64,000 nucleotides of DNA from Kribbella capetownensis (GTDB lineage Bacteria; Actinomycetota; Actinomycetes; Propionibacteriales; Kribbellaceae). The translations under genes and the position numbers were made by a program. The notes below the pieces were generated by a model that was not told the DNA's origin, searched no databases, and saw nothing but the letters and a program-made list of their open reading frames with translations. Location of the stretch: assembly GCF_004331485.1 (NCBI RefSeq), contig NZ_SJKD01000001.1:1488001-1552000 (forward strand), in the 5' to 3' direction. Shown here one piece after another: positions 27,103-35,039 of this stretch; positions within the stretch are counted from its first letter, which is position 1; every line of letters starts with the position of its first letter.

Positions 27103-27332
27103 GATCCGCGGGCGCCCTGCCCGAAGAGAGACTAGACAGGCCGGACAAGCAAACACCCAGCGGCGCCAACGCCTCTACATCATTTGATGTCTGGGCGGCG
27201 CAGAAAGTTGCACACCCCCAACAACCTCACAGCGTGCCAGCCCGCTGGCGCTTGGTAATCCGACGGGTGTAGGAGTCTGTCCCACGCATCCGCTACGCGC
27301 GGTCCTGGCGTCGCGTGCTCGCGGACGCTCCC

Positions 27333-27351
27333 GCCCGCCTTGAGGGCGGGC
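27333..27351. repeat. 7-bp hairpin in a 527-base gene-free stretch
   Basis: GCCCGCC-TTGAG-GGCGGGC forms a stable stem. It may be a terminator or the end hairpin of an old IS200/IS605-type element; no TnpA or TnpB gene remains. The surrounding 27024-27550 contains the regulatory repeats and GC-rich sequence but no convincing gene. Confidence 0.4.
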
Positions 27352-27550
27352 TGTCGCCCGTGGTCGACTGCAACGGCTTCCTCGCAGAGACGGAGGTGGT
27401 CGGTGTGCCGGTGTGTGCGGTCTGGGCGGATGTGGTCGTGGTGCCGGTCTGTGCGCCGTGGGGCGGCTGTGGACGAGCCTGCTCGGTCAGCTCGTGGTCA
27501 GCTGGTTGCTGGGTGGGTGGCTGACCCGGTCTGAGGGTTTGAGGGAAGGC

Positions 27551-27679
27551 TCAGTGCTTGAGGGTGAAGCCGTCGCTGGTCAGGCGGGCTCGGAGGTCTT
27601 TGACCTCGGCGGGGGGAGGCTGGCGGGGCGTGGTGTCGCGGTCTTTCGGGTCCTTCTTCTTTCGCCTGAACCACTTCAT
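27551..27679 (-). CDS. possible 42-residue basic protein
   Basis: The frame encodes MKWFRRKKKDPKDRD then a proline-rich segment and VKDLRARLTSDGFTLKH. Short proteins of this style occur in actinobacteria, but I do not know a function. No good ribosome site is seen before the ATG, so it is tentative. It is divergent from the NTF2-like gene at 27726. Confidence 0.4.
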   Translation of the reverse strand: MKWFRRKKKDPKDRDTTPRQPPPAEVKDLRARLTSDGFTLKH

Positions 27680-27725
27680 GGGTCGAGCATGACGGACGAA
27701 CTGGGCGAACGGTAGGTTTTCGAGG

Positions 27726-28097
27726 GTGGAAGCTGACAGGTTGCGAACCATCGAGCGGGACCGGCTGACTTGGCTCGTGGACCGCAAGATCGCCGAGGCC
27801 GAGGCAGTTCACGCGGACGACTTCGTCATCGTGACGCCTAGCGGGCTCGCTTGGACCAAGGCGGAGTACCTGGGCGGGATCGAGTCCGGCGAGATCGACT
27901 ACCGCCGTTTCGAACCGATCACCGAGATCGACGTGATGCTCGACGGTGACGTCGCCGTACTGCGGTACCGGTCCGCGATCGAGATCTCCGTCGGTGGCCG
28001 CGAACCCGGGGATCTCGAGGCCTGGCATCTCGACTGCTATCGCCGTACGCCCGACGGCTGGCAGATCCGCTGGTCGCAGGCCACGGCGATCACGTGA
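27726..28097 (+). CDS. SnoaL/NTF2-like protein (DUF4440 type)
   Basis: The 123-residue protein starts at GTG and has the NTF2-like layout: IERDRLTWLVDRKIAEAEAVHADDFVIVTP, GLAWTKAEYLGGIESGEI, then DVAVLRYRSAIEI and WHLDCYRRTPDGWQIRW. Members bind small ligands. The stop overlaps the next gene's GTG by four bases, indicating coupled translation. Confidence 0.82.
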   Translation: MEADRLRTIERDRLTWLVDRKIAEAEAVHADDFVIVTPSGLAWTKAEYLGGIESGEIDYRRFEPITEIDVMLDGDVAVLRYRSAIEISVGGREPGDLEAWHLDCYRRTPDGWQIRWSQATAIT

Positions 28098-28531
28098 GGG
28101 AGCGGTACACCCCATCCGGCGTGTTCCGTCGTACGCCGGAGGAGCGGGCGGACCAGGAGGTGTCGTGGAACCGCTCCGACCAGGCGTTCTTCGCGGCGGG
28201 CGCGTGCCACATCCTGGCCTGGGAGTTCGTCGCGCGGCACCCGGCGTACCGGCTCGCAGGGATGTGGAAGGCCGGCGACGAGAGCCCGTCGCACGTGATC
28301 GCGACCGACGGGACCTGGGCGTTCGACCACGACGGCTGGACGCGCGAGGTGGACGTCCTCGCCGAGACCGCCGCCTTCGAGTCGGGGCGCTGGGAACTCC
28401 GGCCGATCCCGACCGACCTCGCCACTTTCTGCGCCGACCATTGGCACCGGATGCCCCACCAGTACCACCAAGATCCCCGACCGCGTGCCCGCGCCTACCT
28501 CGACCGCTTCCCGCCGAGCCCTGAGGTCTGA
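28094..28531 (+). CDS. conserved hypothetical protein, 145 residues
   Basis: The protein contains WNRSDQAFFAAGACHILAWEF and, later, HVIATDGTWAFDHDGWT, a pattern I recall from uncharacterised actinobacterial proteins; the conserved Cys-His (ACH) and aspartates suggest an enzyme, but none is known. It is coupled to the preceding NTF2-like gene through a GTGA overlap. Confidence 0.65.
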   Translation: MRERYTPSGVFRRTPEERADQEVSWNRSDQAFFAAGACHILAWEFVARHPAYRLAGMWKAGDESPSHVIATDGTWAFDHDGWTREVDVLAETAAFESGRWELRPIPTDLATFCADHWHRMPHQYHQDPRPRARAYLDRFPPSPEV

Positions 28532-28597
28532 GACGCCGCCGGGGAGCCCGCTGCTGACGAACTCACCGAAATCCACGCGCGGACCTGTCGGCTGAGG

Positions 28598-28972
28598 TCA
28601 GGAGGCCCGTTCGGCCTCGCTGCGTTCGATGCAGAACTCGTTGCGCTCGGGGTCGAGCATGGTGACCCAGCCGCGGCCGTCGGGCAGGCGGTGGTCCTCG
28701 TGGATGCTGGCGCCGAGGCCGAGCAGGCGTTCGACCTCCTCGTCGCGGGTCCGCTCGGTCGGCACCCAGTCGATGTGGACGCGGTTCTTGACCGACTTCG
28801 CCTCCGGAACGGCGATGAACAGCATCCCGGGGATCGGCGCGGGCGCGTCGACCAGGACCTCGTCGTCGCCCGGCTCGTCGCCCTCGCCGAGCGGCCAGCC
28901 GGTGACGGTGCCCCAGAACTGCGCGAGCTCGTACGGGTTCGCGGCATCGATGGTGATGTGTCGCAGGATCAT
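28598..28972 (-). CDS. VOC (glyoxalase-fold) protein
   Basis: The 124-residue protein shows a VOC pattern: ILRHITIDAANPYELAQFWGTV, NRVHIDWVPTERTRDEEVERLL, and WVTMLDPERNEFCIE, with candidate metal ligands His5, His in VHID and Glu in FCIE. This subgroup is usually annotated as glyoxalase-like. It stands alone. Confidence 0.85.
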   Translation of the reverse strand: MILRHITIDAANPYELAQFWGTVTGWPLGEGDEPGDDEVLVDAPAPIPGMLFIAVPEAKSVKNRVHIDWVPTERTRDEEVERLLGLGASIHEDHRLPDGRGWVTMLDPERNEFCIERSEAERAS

Positions 28973-29062
28973 GCGCAGACCCTAACCGCTCGCGGACTGT
29001 CGGCGGCGGGGTCTACTGTGCGGAAAAAGAGCGGTTTTCGTAGGGGGAAGGGGAGATTTCCA

Positions 29063-29473
29063 ATGGCGTCTCGACTCAATCCGTATATCCAGTTCGAGAG
29101 CAGCGCACGGGAGGCGATGGAGTTCTACCAGAGCGTGTTCGGGGGCGAGGTGCAGTCGAACACGTTCGCGGAGTTCGGCGCGAGCCACGGTCCTGACGAC
29201 GACAACAAGCTCATGCACAGCCAACTGGAGACGCCGAGCGGGTTCACCCTGATGGCGGCCGACACCCCGCAGGGGATGCCGTACAACCCGGGCGAGAACA
29301 TGGCGATCAGCCTGAGCGGTGACGACGGCGAGGAGCTGCGTGGGTACTACGCGAAGCTGTCCGACGGCGGCAAGGTGACGGTCCCGCTGGAGAAGCAGAT
29401 GTGGGGCGACGAGTTCGGCATGGTCACGGACAAGTTCGGCGTCAGCTGGATGGTGAACGTCGCCAACAGCTGA
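29063..29473 (+). CDS. PhnB-like VOC protein
   Basis: The 136-residue protein fits the PhnB group: LNPYIQFESSAREAMEFYQSVFGGEVQ, KLMHSQLETPSGFTLMAADTP, and the end FGMVTDKFGVSWMVNV. The role of the group is not settled. A purine-rich region stands before ATG 29063. It is followed by the hydrolase gene after 19 bases. Confidence 0.85.
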   Translation: MASRLNPYIQFESSAREAMEFYQSVFGGEVQSNTFAEFGASHGPDDDNKLMHSQLETPSGFTLMAADTPQGMPYNPGENMAISLSGDDGEELRGYYAKLSDGGKVTVPLEKQMWGDEFGMVTDKFGVSWMVNVANS

Positions 29474-29492
29474 TCCGCAGGCTGACGCAGGA

Positions 29493-30371
29493 GTGTGGCT
29501 GGGGGACGGTCGCTGGGTCCAGGTGTGGGCCGGCGGCTCTCCCGGCGGCACGCCGGTGCTGTTCCTGCCAGGCTGCCCGGATACCCGGCATGCCGCGTAT
29601 CCGGGCGAGCAAGCCGCGCTGCGTGCCGACGTGCGCCTCGTCGCGGTGAACCGTCCGGGCTACGGGCGGTCGGATTCGCACGCGTCGACGCACCTGTCGG
29701 TGGCGGACGATGTCGTGGCGGTCGCGGATGCGCTCGCGATCGGCCGATTCGCCGTGCTCGGCATGTCGATCGGCGGGCCATACGCGCTGGCCTGCGCCGC
29801 GCGGCATCCCGACCGCGTGACCGCAGTCGGCGTACTCGCGAGCCCAGCCAACGTCCCCGAGCTGCACCCGCCGTACCACCGCGACGACCTCGGCCCGGAC
29901 GAGCAAGCCTTCTTCGCCCGGCTCGCGAGCATGACTCCGGACGAGGCCGTCGAGCCCATGCGCGCCGACTTCCAGCAATACGTCGACCATCTCAACCCGA
30001 CCGATCCAGACGATGAAGCCCTGGTGCGTCGTTTCGTCGCGCAACTACCGCCGTACGACGCCGACATCGCTACCAGGCAAGGAGCGACGGCCGCCGCAGC
30101 CGCGGTCCGCGAAGCGCTCGCGAACCCGGACGGCTACCTCCGCGACGCCGCGATCTCCTTCAGGCGTTGGGATTTCGTCCTCGAGGCCATCACCTGCCCG
30201 ACCTTCCTCTGGTACGGCGAAGTCGACGCGAACGCCTCCGTCCGCAACGCCCACTGGCTCGCCGCGCACCTCCCGCACGCGACTCTGGTCGTCCGCGATC
30301 AGACCACGCACCTCGGCTTACTGCACGACCACTGGGACGACGTCCTCACCACGCTGGCCGGCGGAAATTGA
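29493..30371 (+). CDS. alpha/beta hydrolase
   Basis: The 292-residue protein has an alpha/beta hydrolase fold with the nucleophile elbow GMSIGG near residue 92, oxyanion region LPGCPDTRH, and candidate acid and histidine in WYGEVDANAS and TTHLGLLHDHW. The frame starts at GTG with CAGGAG next to it. Its substrate is unknown. It probably belongs to the same transcript as the VOC gene. Confidence 0.88.
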   Translation: MWLGDGRWVQVWAGGSPGGTPVLFLPGCPDTRHAAYPGEQAALRADVRLVAVNRPGYGRSDSHASTHLSVADDVVAVADALAIGRFAVLGMSIGGPYALACAARHPDRVTAVGVLASPANVPELHPPYHRDDLGPDEQAFFARLASMTPDEAVEPMRADFQQYVDHLNPTDPDDEALVRRFVAQLPPYDADIATRQGATAAAAAVREALANPDGYLRDAAISFRRWDFVLEAITCPTFLWYGEVDANASVRNAHWLAAHLPHATLVVRDQTTHLGLLHDHWDDVLTTLAGGN

Positions 30372-30407
30372 GTACAGGAGCGCGATGCCCGCGGTCTAGC
30401 CTGGAGT

Positions 30408-30917
30408 ATGGGACTCAACGATGTGCTGTATGACCCGATCCGCCACAACAACTGGGCGACCAAGAGCCTGATCCAGTTCTGCCGCGCGCAGGGCCTGACC
30501 GCCGAGCAACTCGAGGTCACCGGCGTCGGTACGTACGGCGGGATCGTGGCGACGCTCGATCACATCGTCCGCTGCGACGGCAGCTATGTACGCCGCATCG
30601 CCGACAGCCCCCTCGATTTCGTCGACAGCGATGGGACACCGGACTTCGACGCGCTCGAACGCTGGAACGACGAGGCCGGCGCCGTCTGGGAGGACGTCCT
30701 GTCCAAGCCGATCGACGTCGAGCGCATCATCATCGTCGACAACAACACCCGCGGTACCCGGCTCGGCATCTTCATCGCGCAGGCGATCAACCACGCCAAC
30801 CACCACCGCGAGCAGGTCTGCGCGATCCTCACCGGCTTCGGCATCGAGCCCCCAGACATCCAAGCCTGGGAATACGCCTGGCAGACCAACCGAATCTGGG
30901 ACCTGCCTACGTCGTGA
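30408..30917 (+). CDS. DinB family protein
   Basis: The 169-residue protein has the DinB histidines (HNNWATKSLIQFC near residue 13, ATLDHIVRCDGSY near 50, NHANHHREQVCAIL near 128), which form a possible metal site. It may be a thiol-dependent detoxifying enzyme. It ends 10 bases inside the convergent dehydrogenase gene. Confidence 0.85.
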   Translation: MGLNDVLYDPIRHNNWATKSLIQFCRAQGLTAEQLEVTGVGTYGGIVATLDHIVRCDGSYVRRIADSPLDFVDSDGTPDFDALERWNDEAGAVWEDVLSKPIDVERIIIVDNNTRGTRLGIFIAQAINHANHHREQVCAILTGFGIEPPDIQAWEYAWQTNRIWDLPTS

Positions 30918-31869
30918 GCGGGGTGGACTCCGGGACCGGGGTGAGTGGTGCGTTGTAGGCGAACCAGTTGGTGAGGTTTTCGACGACCAGGTTGGCCATG
31001 GCGTTGCGGGTGGGGATGGTGGCCGAGCCGACGTGCGGGAGAAGGACGGCGTTCGGGAGCGTCAGCAGGTCGGGGTGGACCTTTGGCTCGTGTTCGAAGA
31101 CGTCGAGGCCGGCTGCGAGGATGGTGCCGTCGCGGAGGGCGTCGACGAGGGCTTGTTCGTCGACGACTGAGCCGCGGGCCACGTTGATGACGATGCCGTC
31201 CGGTCCCAGTGCCGCCAGGACCTCGGCGTTCACCAGGTGGCGGGTGGAATCGCCACCGGGGATGACGATCATCAGGGTGTCGACGTCGCGCGCCATGTCC
31301 AGCAGCGACGGGTAGTAGCGGTAGCCGACGTCCTTGCGACGGCGGTTGTGGTAGGCAATGGAGATGCCGAACGGAGCGACCCGGTCCGCGATCGCCTGCC
31401 CGATCCGGCCGAGACCGAGGATGCCCATCCGGCGGCCGTGCATCGTTGCCTTGGTCAACGGGTAGGCACCGTCCTCCTGCCACTTGCCGGCGCGCAGGTA
31501 GCGCTCGGCCTGAGGCAGTTCGCGGACCGTCATCAGCAGCAGCCCGAGCGCGGTGTCGGCGACCTCGTCGTCCAGTACGCCAGGCGTGTTCGTTACCACG
31601 ACGCCACGCTCGGCCGCCGCGGCCGCGTCGATCCGGTCGTACCCGACGCCGAAGCTCGCCACGATGCGTACGGCGGGCAACCGGTCCAGGAACGCGCCGT
31701 CGATCAGCGAACCACCGGTGGCGACGGCAACGATCTCGTCGCGGCGGGATGCGAGGACCGCGTCCGGGTCGCTCTCCTCCCAGAGCCGGATCAGCTCACA
31801 GTGACCGACCAGACCGGCCGCGACCGCCGGGTGCATCGGTCCCGGCATCAGCACCACTGGTAGTCCCAT
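30907..31869 (-). CDS. D-isomer-specific 2-hydroxyacid dehydrogenase
   Basis: The 320-residue protein carries the NAD(P) motif GILGLGRIGQAIADRV near residue 150 and the catalytic set Arg in NVARGSVVDE, Glu in VFEHEPK and His in LLPHVGSAT. The likely reaction is reduction of glyoxylate or hydroxypyruvate, but the substrate is not fixed by sequence. ATG 31869 gives the family start (GLPVVLMPG). It is divergent from the CorA-type gene. Confidence 0.9.
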   Translation of the reverse strand: MGLPVVLMPGPMHPAVAAGLVGHCELIRLWEESDPDAVLASRRDEIVAVATGGSLIDGAFLDRLPAVRIVASFGVGYDRIDAAAAAERGVVVTNTPGVLDDEVADTALGLLLMTVRELPQAERYLRAGKWQEDGAYPLTKATMHGRRMGILGLGRIGQAIADRVAPFGISIAYHNRRRKDVGYRYYPSLLDMARDVDTLMIVIPGGDSTRHLVNAEVLAALGPDGIVINVARGSVVDEQALVDALRDGTILAAGLDVFEHEPKVHPDLLTLPNAVLLPHVGSATIPTRNAMANLVVENLTNWFAYNAPLTPVPESTPLTT

Positions 31870-31972
31870 CAGAGTCCTCCTCGCGCATCCTGCACCGATG
31901 TTCACCGCCGCTTTCCCGCCCAACCCTATTTCCCACCACCGGAACGGACGACGATCGGGGGAGGAGGTCACC

Positions 31973-32974
31973 ATGATCATCGACTGCGCTTACTACCGGG
32001 ACGGACACCGCCAGCACACCGGCGCGATGTCGGTCGAGGATGCCGCCGCCCACTGCAAGCAGGGCGGATTCGTCTGGCTGGGCATGTTCGAGCCCACCGG
32101 AGCGGAACTCGTCCAGGTCCGGGAGAGCTTCGGCCTGCACGAACTGGCCGTCGAGGACGCGCAGACCTTCCACCTCCGCCCCAAGGTCGAGCCGTACGAG
32201 GGCAACATCCGCCTCGTCATCCTGCGCACCGCCCGGTACGACGACCAGCGGGAGGAGGTGGACTTCGGCGAAGTGAGCGTGTTCGTCGGACCGTCGTTCG
32301 TGATCACGGTCCGCCAGGGTGTCGCCAGCGACCTGCACAGCGCCCGGATCCGTCTCGAGCAACGGCCCGAGCTGCTGGAGGTCGGCACGAACTCCGTCCT
32401 GTGGGCCATCCTCGACCAGGTCGTCGACGGCTACGGCCCGGTCGTGGCTGAGCTGGAACGCGACATCGAGCAGGTCGAGCGGACCGTGTTCGCGGGCTCG
32501 GTCGCACCGACCGAGCGGATCTACTTCCTCCGTCGCGAGGTCACCGACTTCTACCGCGCGGTCCACCCGTTGCTCGCCGTCCTCGCGACGATCGAGCGGG
32601 ATGCGCGCAACACCATCCTGCTGCCGTACTTCCGCGACGTACACGATCACCTGGTGCTGGTGAACGAGGAGGTCGCCGCCCAGCGGGACCTGCTCGCGAC
32701 CGTGCTCGAGGCGAACATGGCGGTGATCTCGGTCGAGCAGACCAAGGTCAGCGTCCGGCAGAACGCCACGATCGAGCAGCTCACCATCCTGGCCACGGTG
32801 TTCCTGCCGCTGACCTTCGTCACCGGGTTCTTCGGCCAGAACTTCGGCTGGCTGGTCGACCACATCGGCGCGGAGTGGGACTTCCTCGTCCTCGGGGTCG
32901 GCGGCCTCCTGATTCCCTGCCTCGCACTCTTCGTCTGGTTCCGCCGGCAGCGAGCGGCCCGGCAACCTACCTGA
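31973..32974 (+). CDS. corA: CorA-type divalent cation transporter
   Basis: The 333-residue protein has the CorA layout: a large soluble N-terminal domain, a long stalk helix and two C-terminal membrane segments. The signature before the last segment is usually GMN; here it is GQN (VTGFFGQNFGW), a variant seen in some actinobacterial members. GGAGG precedes ATG 31973. Magnesium is the default substrate by family, but the variant could alter ion choice. Confidence 0.88.
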   Translation: MIIDCAYYRDGHRQHTGAMSVEDAAAHCKQGGFVWLGMFEPTGAELVQVRESFGLHELAVEDAQTFHLRPKVEPYEGNIRLVILRTARYDDQREEVDFGEVSVFVGPSFVITVRQGVASDLHSARIRLEQRPELLEVGTNSVLWAILDQVVDGYGPVVAELERDIEQVERTVFAGSVAPTERIYFLRREVTDFYRAVHPLLAVLATIERDARNTILLPYFRDVHDHLVLVNEEVAAQRDLLATVLEANMAVISVEQTKVSVRQNATIEQLTILATVFLPLTFVTGFFGQNFGWLVDHIGAEWDFLVLGVGGLLIPCLALFVWFRRQRAARQPT

Positions 32975-33060
32975 CGCGGCAGGTTCACGCGGCCGTCCGC
33001 GGTCGTTCCCGTGCGGCACCGAGGGTCGGGGAGCAGGATCCATCCCCTCGGAGGTTTGTG

Positions 33061-34005
33061 ATGCGAAAGCTCCCCGCCCTCATCGCCGCGACGGCCGTCC
33101 TGGCCGCTGTAGCGATCCCATCCGCCTCGGCCGTCCGTCCCGCGGCCCCGGCTCCCGCTGCGCAGGCCAGTGCGACGGCCGAGCCGCCGTCGTACCCGGT
33201 GACGCCGCTCGCGTCGTACGCCGCGTTCGACGCGAACCAGGCGATCGCGGTCGACGCGAAGTACTTCTACGCTGTCAACAATCGGACGATCACCAAGCAC
33301 GACCGCCGGACCGGCGAGCCGCTGCTGCAGTTCGCCGGCGACGCCGACGGTCCGTTCAAGCACATGGACAGCGGTGTGGTCGTCGGTTCGAAGCTGTACG
33401 CCGTCCACTCGAACTACCCCGAGTGGCCGATGGAGAGCTCGATCGAGGTGTTCGACACCAAGACGATGAAGCACATCGACTCGTACTCGTTCGGCATCTA
33501 CCGCGGCTCGCTCACCTGGCTGGACCGGCACGACGGCGCGTGGTGGGCCGGTTTCGCCAACTACGACGAGATCTCCGACGACACCAACGAGCCGTACGGC
33601 CAGACCTACAACACCCAGATCGTGAAGCTGAACGACAAGTTCGAGCCGCTCGCGTCGTACACGATCCCGAAGCCGATCCTGGACCGGTTCAAGCCGATGT
33701 CGAACTCCGGTGGCTCGTGGGGCCCGGACGGCCGGCTCTGGCTGACCGGTCACGACCTCGGTGAGGCGTACGTGATGGAGTTGCCGACGGCAGGTGCCGA
33801 GCTGCGCTGGATCGCCACCGTCGACCTGCCCGACGTCCAGGGCCAGGGCATCGCGTGGGACCGCTCGAACCCGCGGCACCCGACGTTCTGGGCGATCAGC
33901 CGGCCGAACAAGGTCGTGCACACGTTCGCGATGCCGCTCGACCTGATCAAGACGCCGGCCACCAGGGGCTGGCAGGTCCTCGGCCCGGGCCAGTTCCAGA
34001 AGTAG
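33061..34005 (+). CDS. secreted protein with beta-propeller-like repeats
   Basis: The 314-residue protein has a clear signal peptide (MRKLPALIAATAVLAAVAIP then SASA) and a mature part of short strands with repeated turns such as HMDSGVVVGSKLYAVHS and GSWGPDGRLWLTGHD. This suggests a propeller or solvent-exposed binding protein. No catalytic motif is visible. A GGAGG site precedes the ATG. Confidence 0.72.
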   Translation: MRKLPALIAATAVLAAVAIPSASAVRPAAPAPAAQASATAEPPSYPVTPLASYAAFDANQAIAVDAKYFYAVNNRTITKHDRRTGEPLLQFAGDADGPFKHMDSGVVVGSKLYAVHSNYPEWPMESSIEVFDTKTMKHIDSYSFGIYRGSLTWLDRHDGAWWAGFANYDEISDDTNEPYGQTYNTQIVKLNDKFEPLASYTIPKPILDRFKPMSNSGGSWGPDGRLWLTGHDLGEAYVMELPTAGAELRWIATVDLPDVQGQGIAWDRSNPRHPTFWAISRPNKVVHTFAMPLDLIKTPATRGWQVLGPGQFQK

Positions 34006-34014
34006 TCGGAGGTT

Positions 34015-34051
34015 GATCGAGTAGCGGACGAGGGCTGTCCGCTACTCGATC
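34015..34051 (+). terminator. strong hairpin, 15-bp perfect inverted repeat
   Basis: GATCGAGTAGCGGAC and its exact complement are separated by seven bases. It starts 10 bases after the stop of the secreted protein and so is a likely terminator. The next gene begins only 12 bases later, so that gene needs its own start signal or read-through. Confidence 0.75.
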
Positions 34052-34063
34052 GATGCTGGGTAC

Positions 34064-34480
34064 ATGACTACTTCAGCAACGTTCCACGCGTACTTCGGCT
34101 ACCGCGACGCGGTCGGCGCCCTGCGCTGGCTGGAGAAGGCCTTCGGTTTCGAGACCACGACGGAGGTCCCGGACGACAAGGGCGGGATCATGCACGCCGA
34201 GATGCGGTACGGCGGCGTGGCCTTCACGCTCTTCACCGACGAGGAGGGCTACGACAGGCCCACCCGCAAGGGCGACACCGTCGGCCACGGCGCCTACATC
34301 GCCTTCGACACCGAGGCAGAGGTCAACGCCATCCACGCCACCGCGCTAGCCGCCGGCGCCGACTCGATCTGGACCCCGGCCACCACCGAGTGGGGCAACT
34401 ACCGCTGCCGAGTAGCCGACCCCGAAGGCTACGAGTGGACCTTCGGCACCCACCGCCCCGGCCTCCCCACCACCTGGTAG
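34064..34480 (+). CDS. VOC (glyoxalase-fold) protein
   Basis: The 138-residue protein has an N-terminal YFGYRDAVGALRWLEKAFGFE and C-terminal ATTEWGNYRCRVADPEGYEW typical of VOC proteins of the PhnB type. It lies 12 bases after a strong hairpin and 10 bases before the kinase gene. Confidence 0.85.
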   Translation: MTTSATFHAYFGYRDAVGALRWLEKAFGFETTTEVPDDKGGIMHAEMRYGGVAFTLFTDEEGYDRPTRKGDTVGHGAYIAFDTEAEVNAIHATALAAGADSIWTPATTEWGNYRCRVADPEGYEWTFGTHRPGLPTTW

Positions 34481-34490
34481 ACATCTACAG

Positions 34491-35039
34491 GTGGACCCCC
34501 GGCTGATTGTCATTAGAGGTAACTCCGGCTCGGGGAAGAGTTCGGTTGTTGGAGGTGTTCGGGCGGCGTATGGGCCTGGGGTTGCTTGGATTGAGCAGGA
34601 CTATGTGCGGCGGACGATCTTTCAGGAGCCGGGGCGGCCGGACGACGCGAGCATTCCGATGATCGGGCAGATCGCGCGGCATGCGCTCGGGCGGGGCTTT
34701 CACGCTGTGGTCGAGGGCATCATGCCGACCCTCGGGTACGCCGAGATGTTCGCGGAGCTCGCCCGTGACTACGCGGGGTCGGCGTACTTCTACTACCTGG
34801 ACATTCCGTTCGAGGAGACCGTTCGGCGGCATGCGACGCGGGAGAAGGCGAGCGCATTCACCGCCGAGGCGATGGCCGAGTGGTACCGGCCGCAGGATCT
34901 GCTGGAGTGGCCGCGCGAGACGGTGATCGATCAGACCAGCTCGCTCGACGCGACCGTCCAGCGGATCCTGCGCGAGACCGGGTTAGACCCAGCCGCCCAA
35001 CTCCAGGTCGGCGATGACGACCGGCTGACCGGTGGCTAG
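34491..35039 (+). CDS. P-loop kinase-like protein
   Basis: The 182-residue protein starts at GTG and has the Walker A motif IVIRGNSGSGKSSV and an acidic segment WIEQDYVRR as a Walker B-like or lid region. It resembles small kinases such as those of the chloramphenicol phosphotransferase or zeta-toxin groups, without a known substrate. It overlaps the 3' end of the convergent oxidoreductase by 57 bases. Confidence 0.8.
   Translation: MDPRLIVIRGNSGSGKSSVVGGVRAAYGPGVAWIEQDYVRRTIFQEPGRPDDASIPMIGQIARHALGRGFHAVVEGIMPTLGYAEMFAELARDYAGSAYFYYLDIPFEETVRRHATREKASAFTAEAMAEWYRPQDLLEWPRETVIDQTSSLDATVQRILRETGLDPAAQLQVGDDDRLTGG

Noticed and set aside
27315-27524. 69-codon plus-strand frame rich in Val, Cys and Trp
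   Set aside because: Composition is that of a GC-rich non-coding frame, it spans the hairpin and has no ribosome site.
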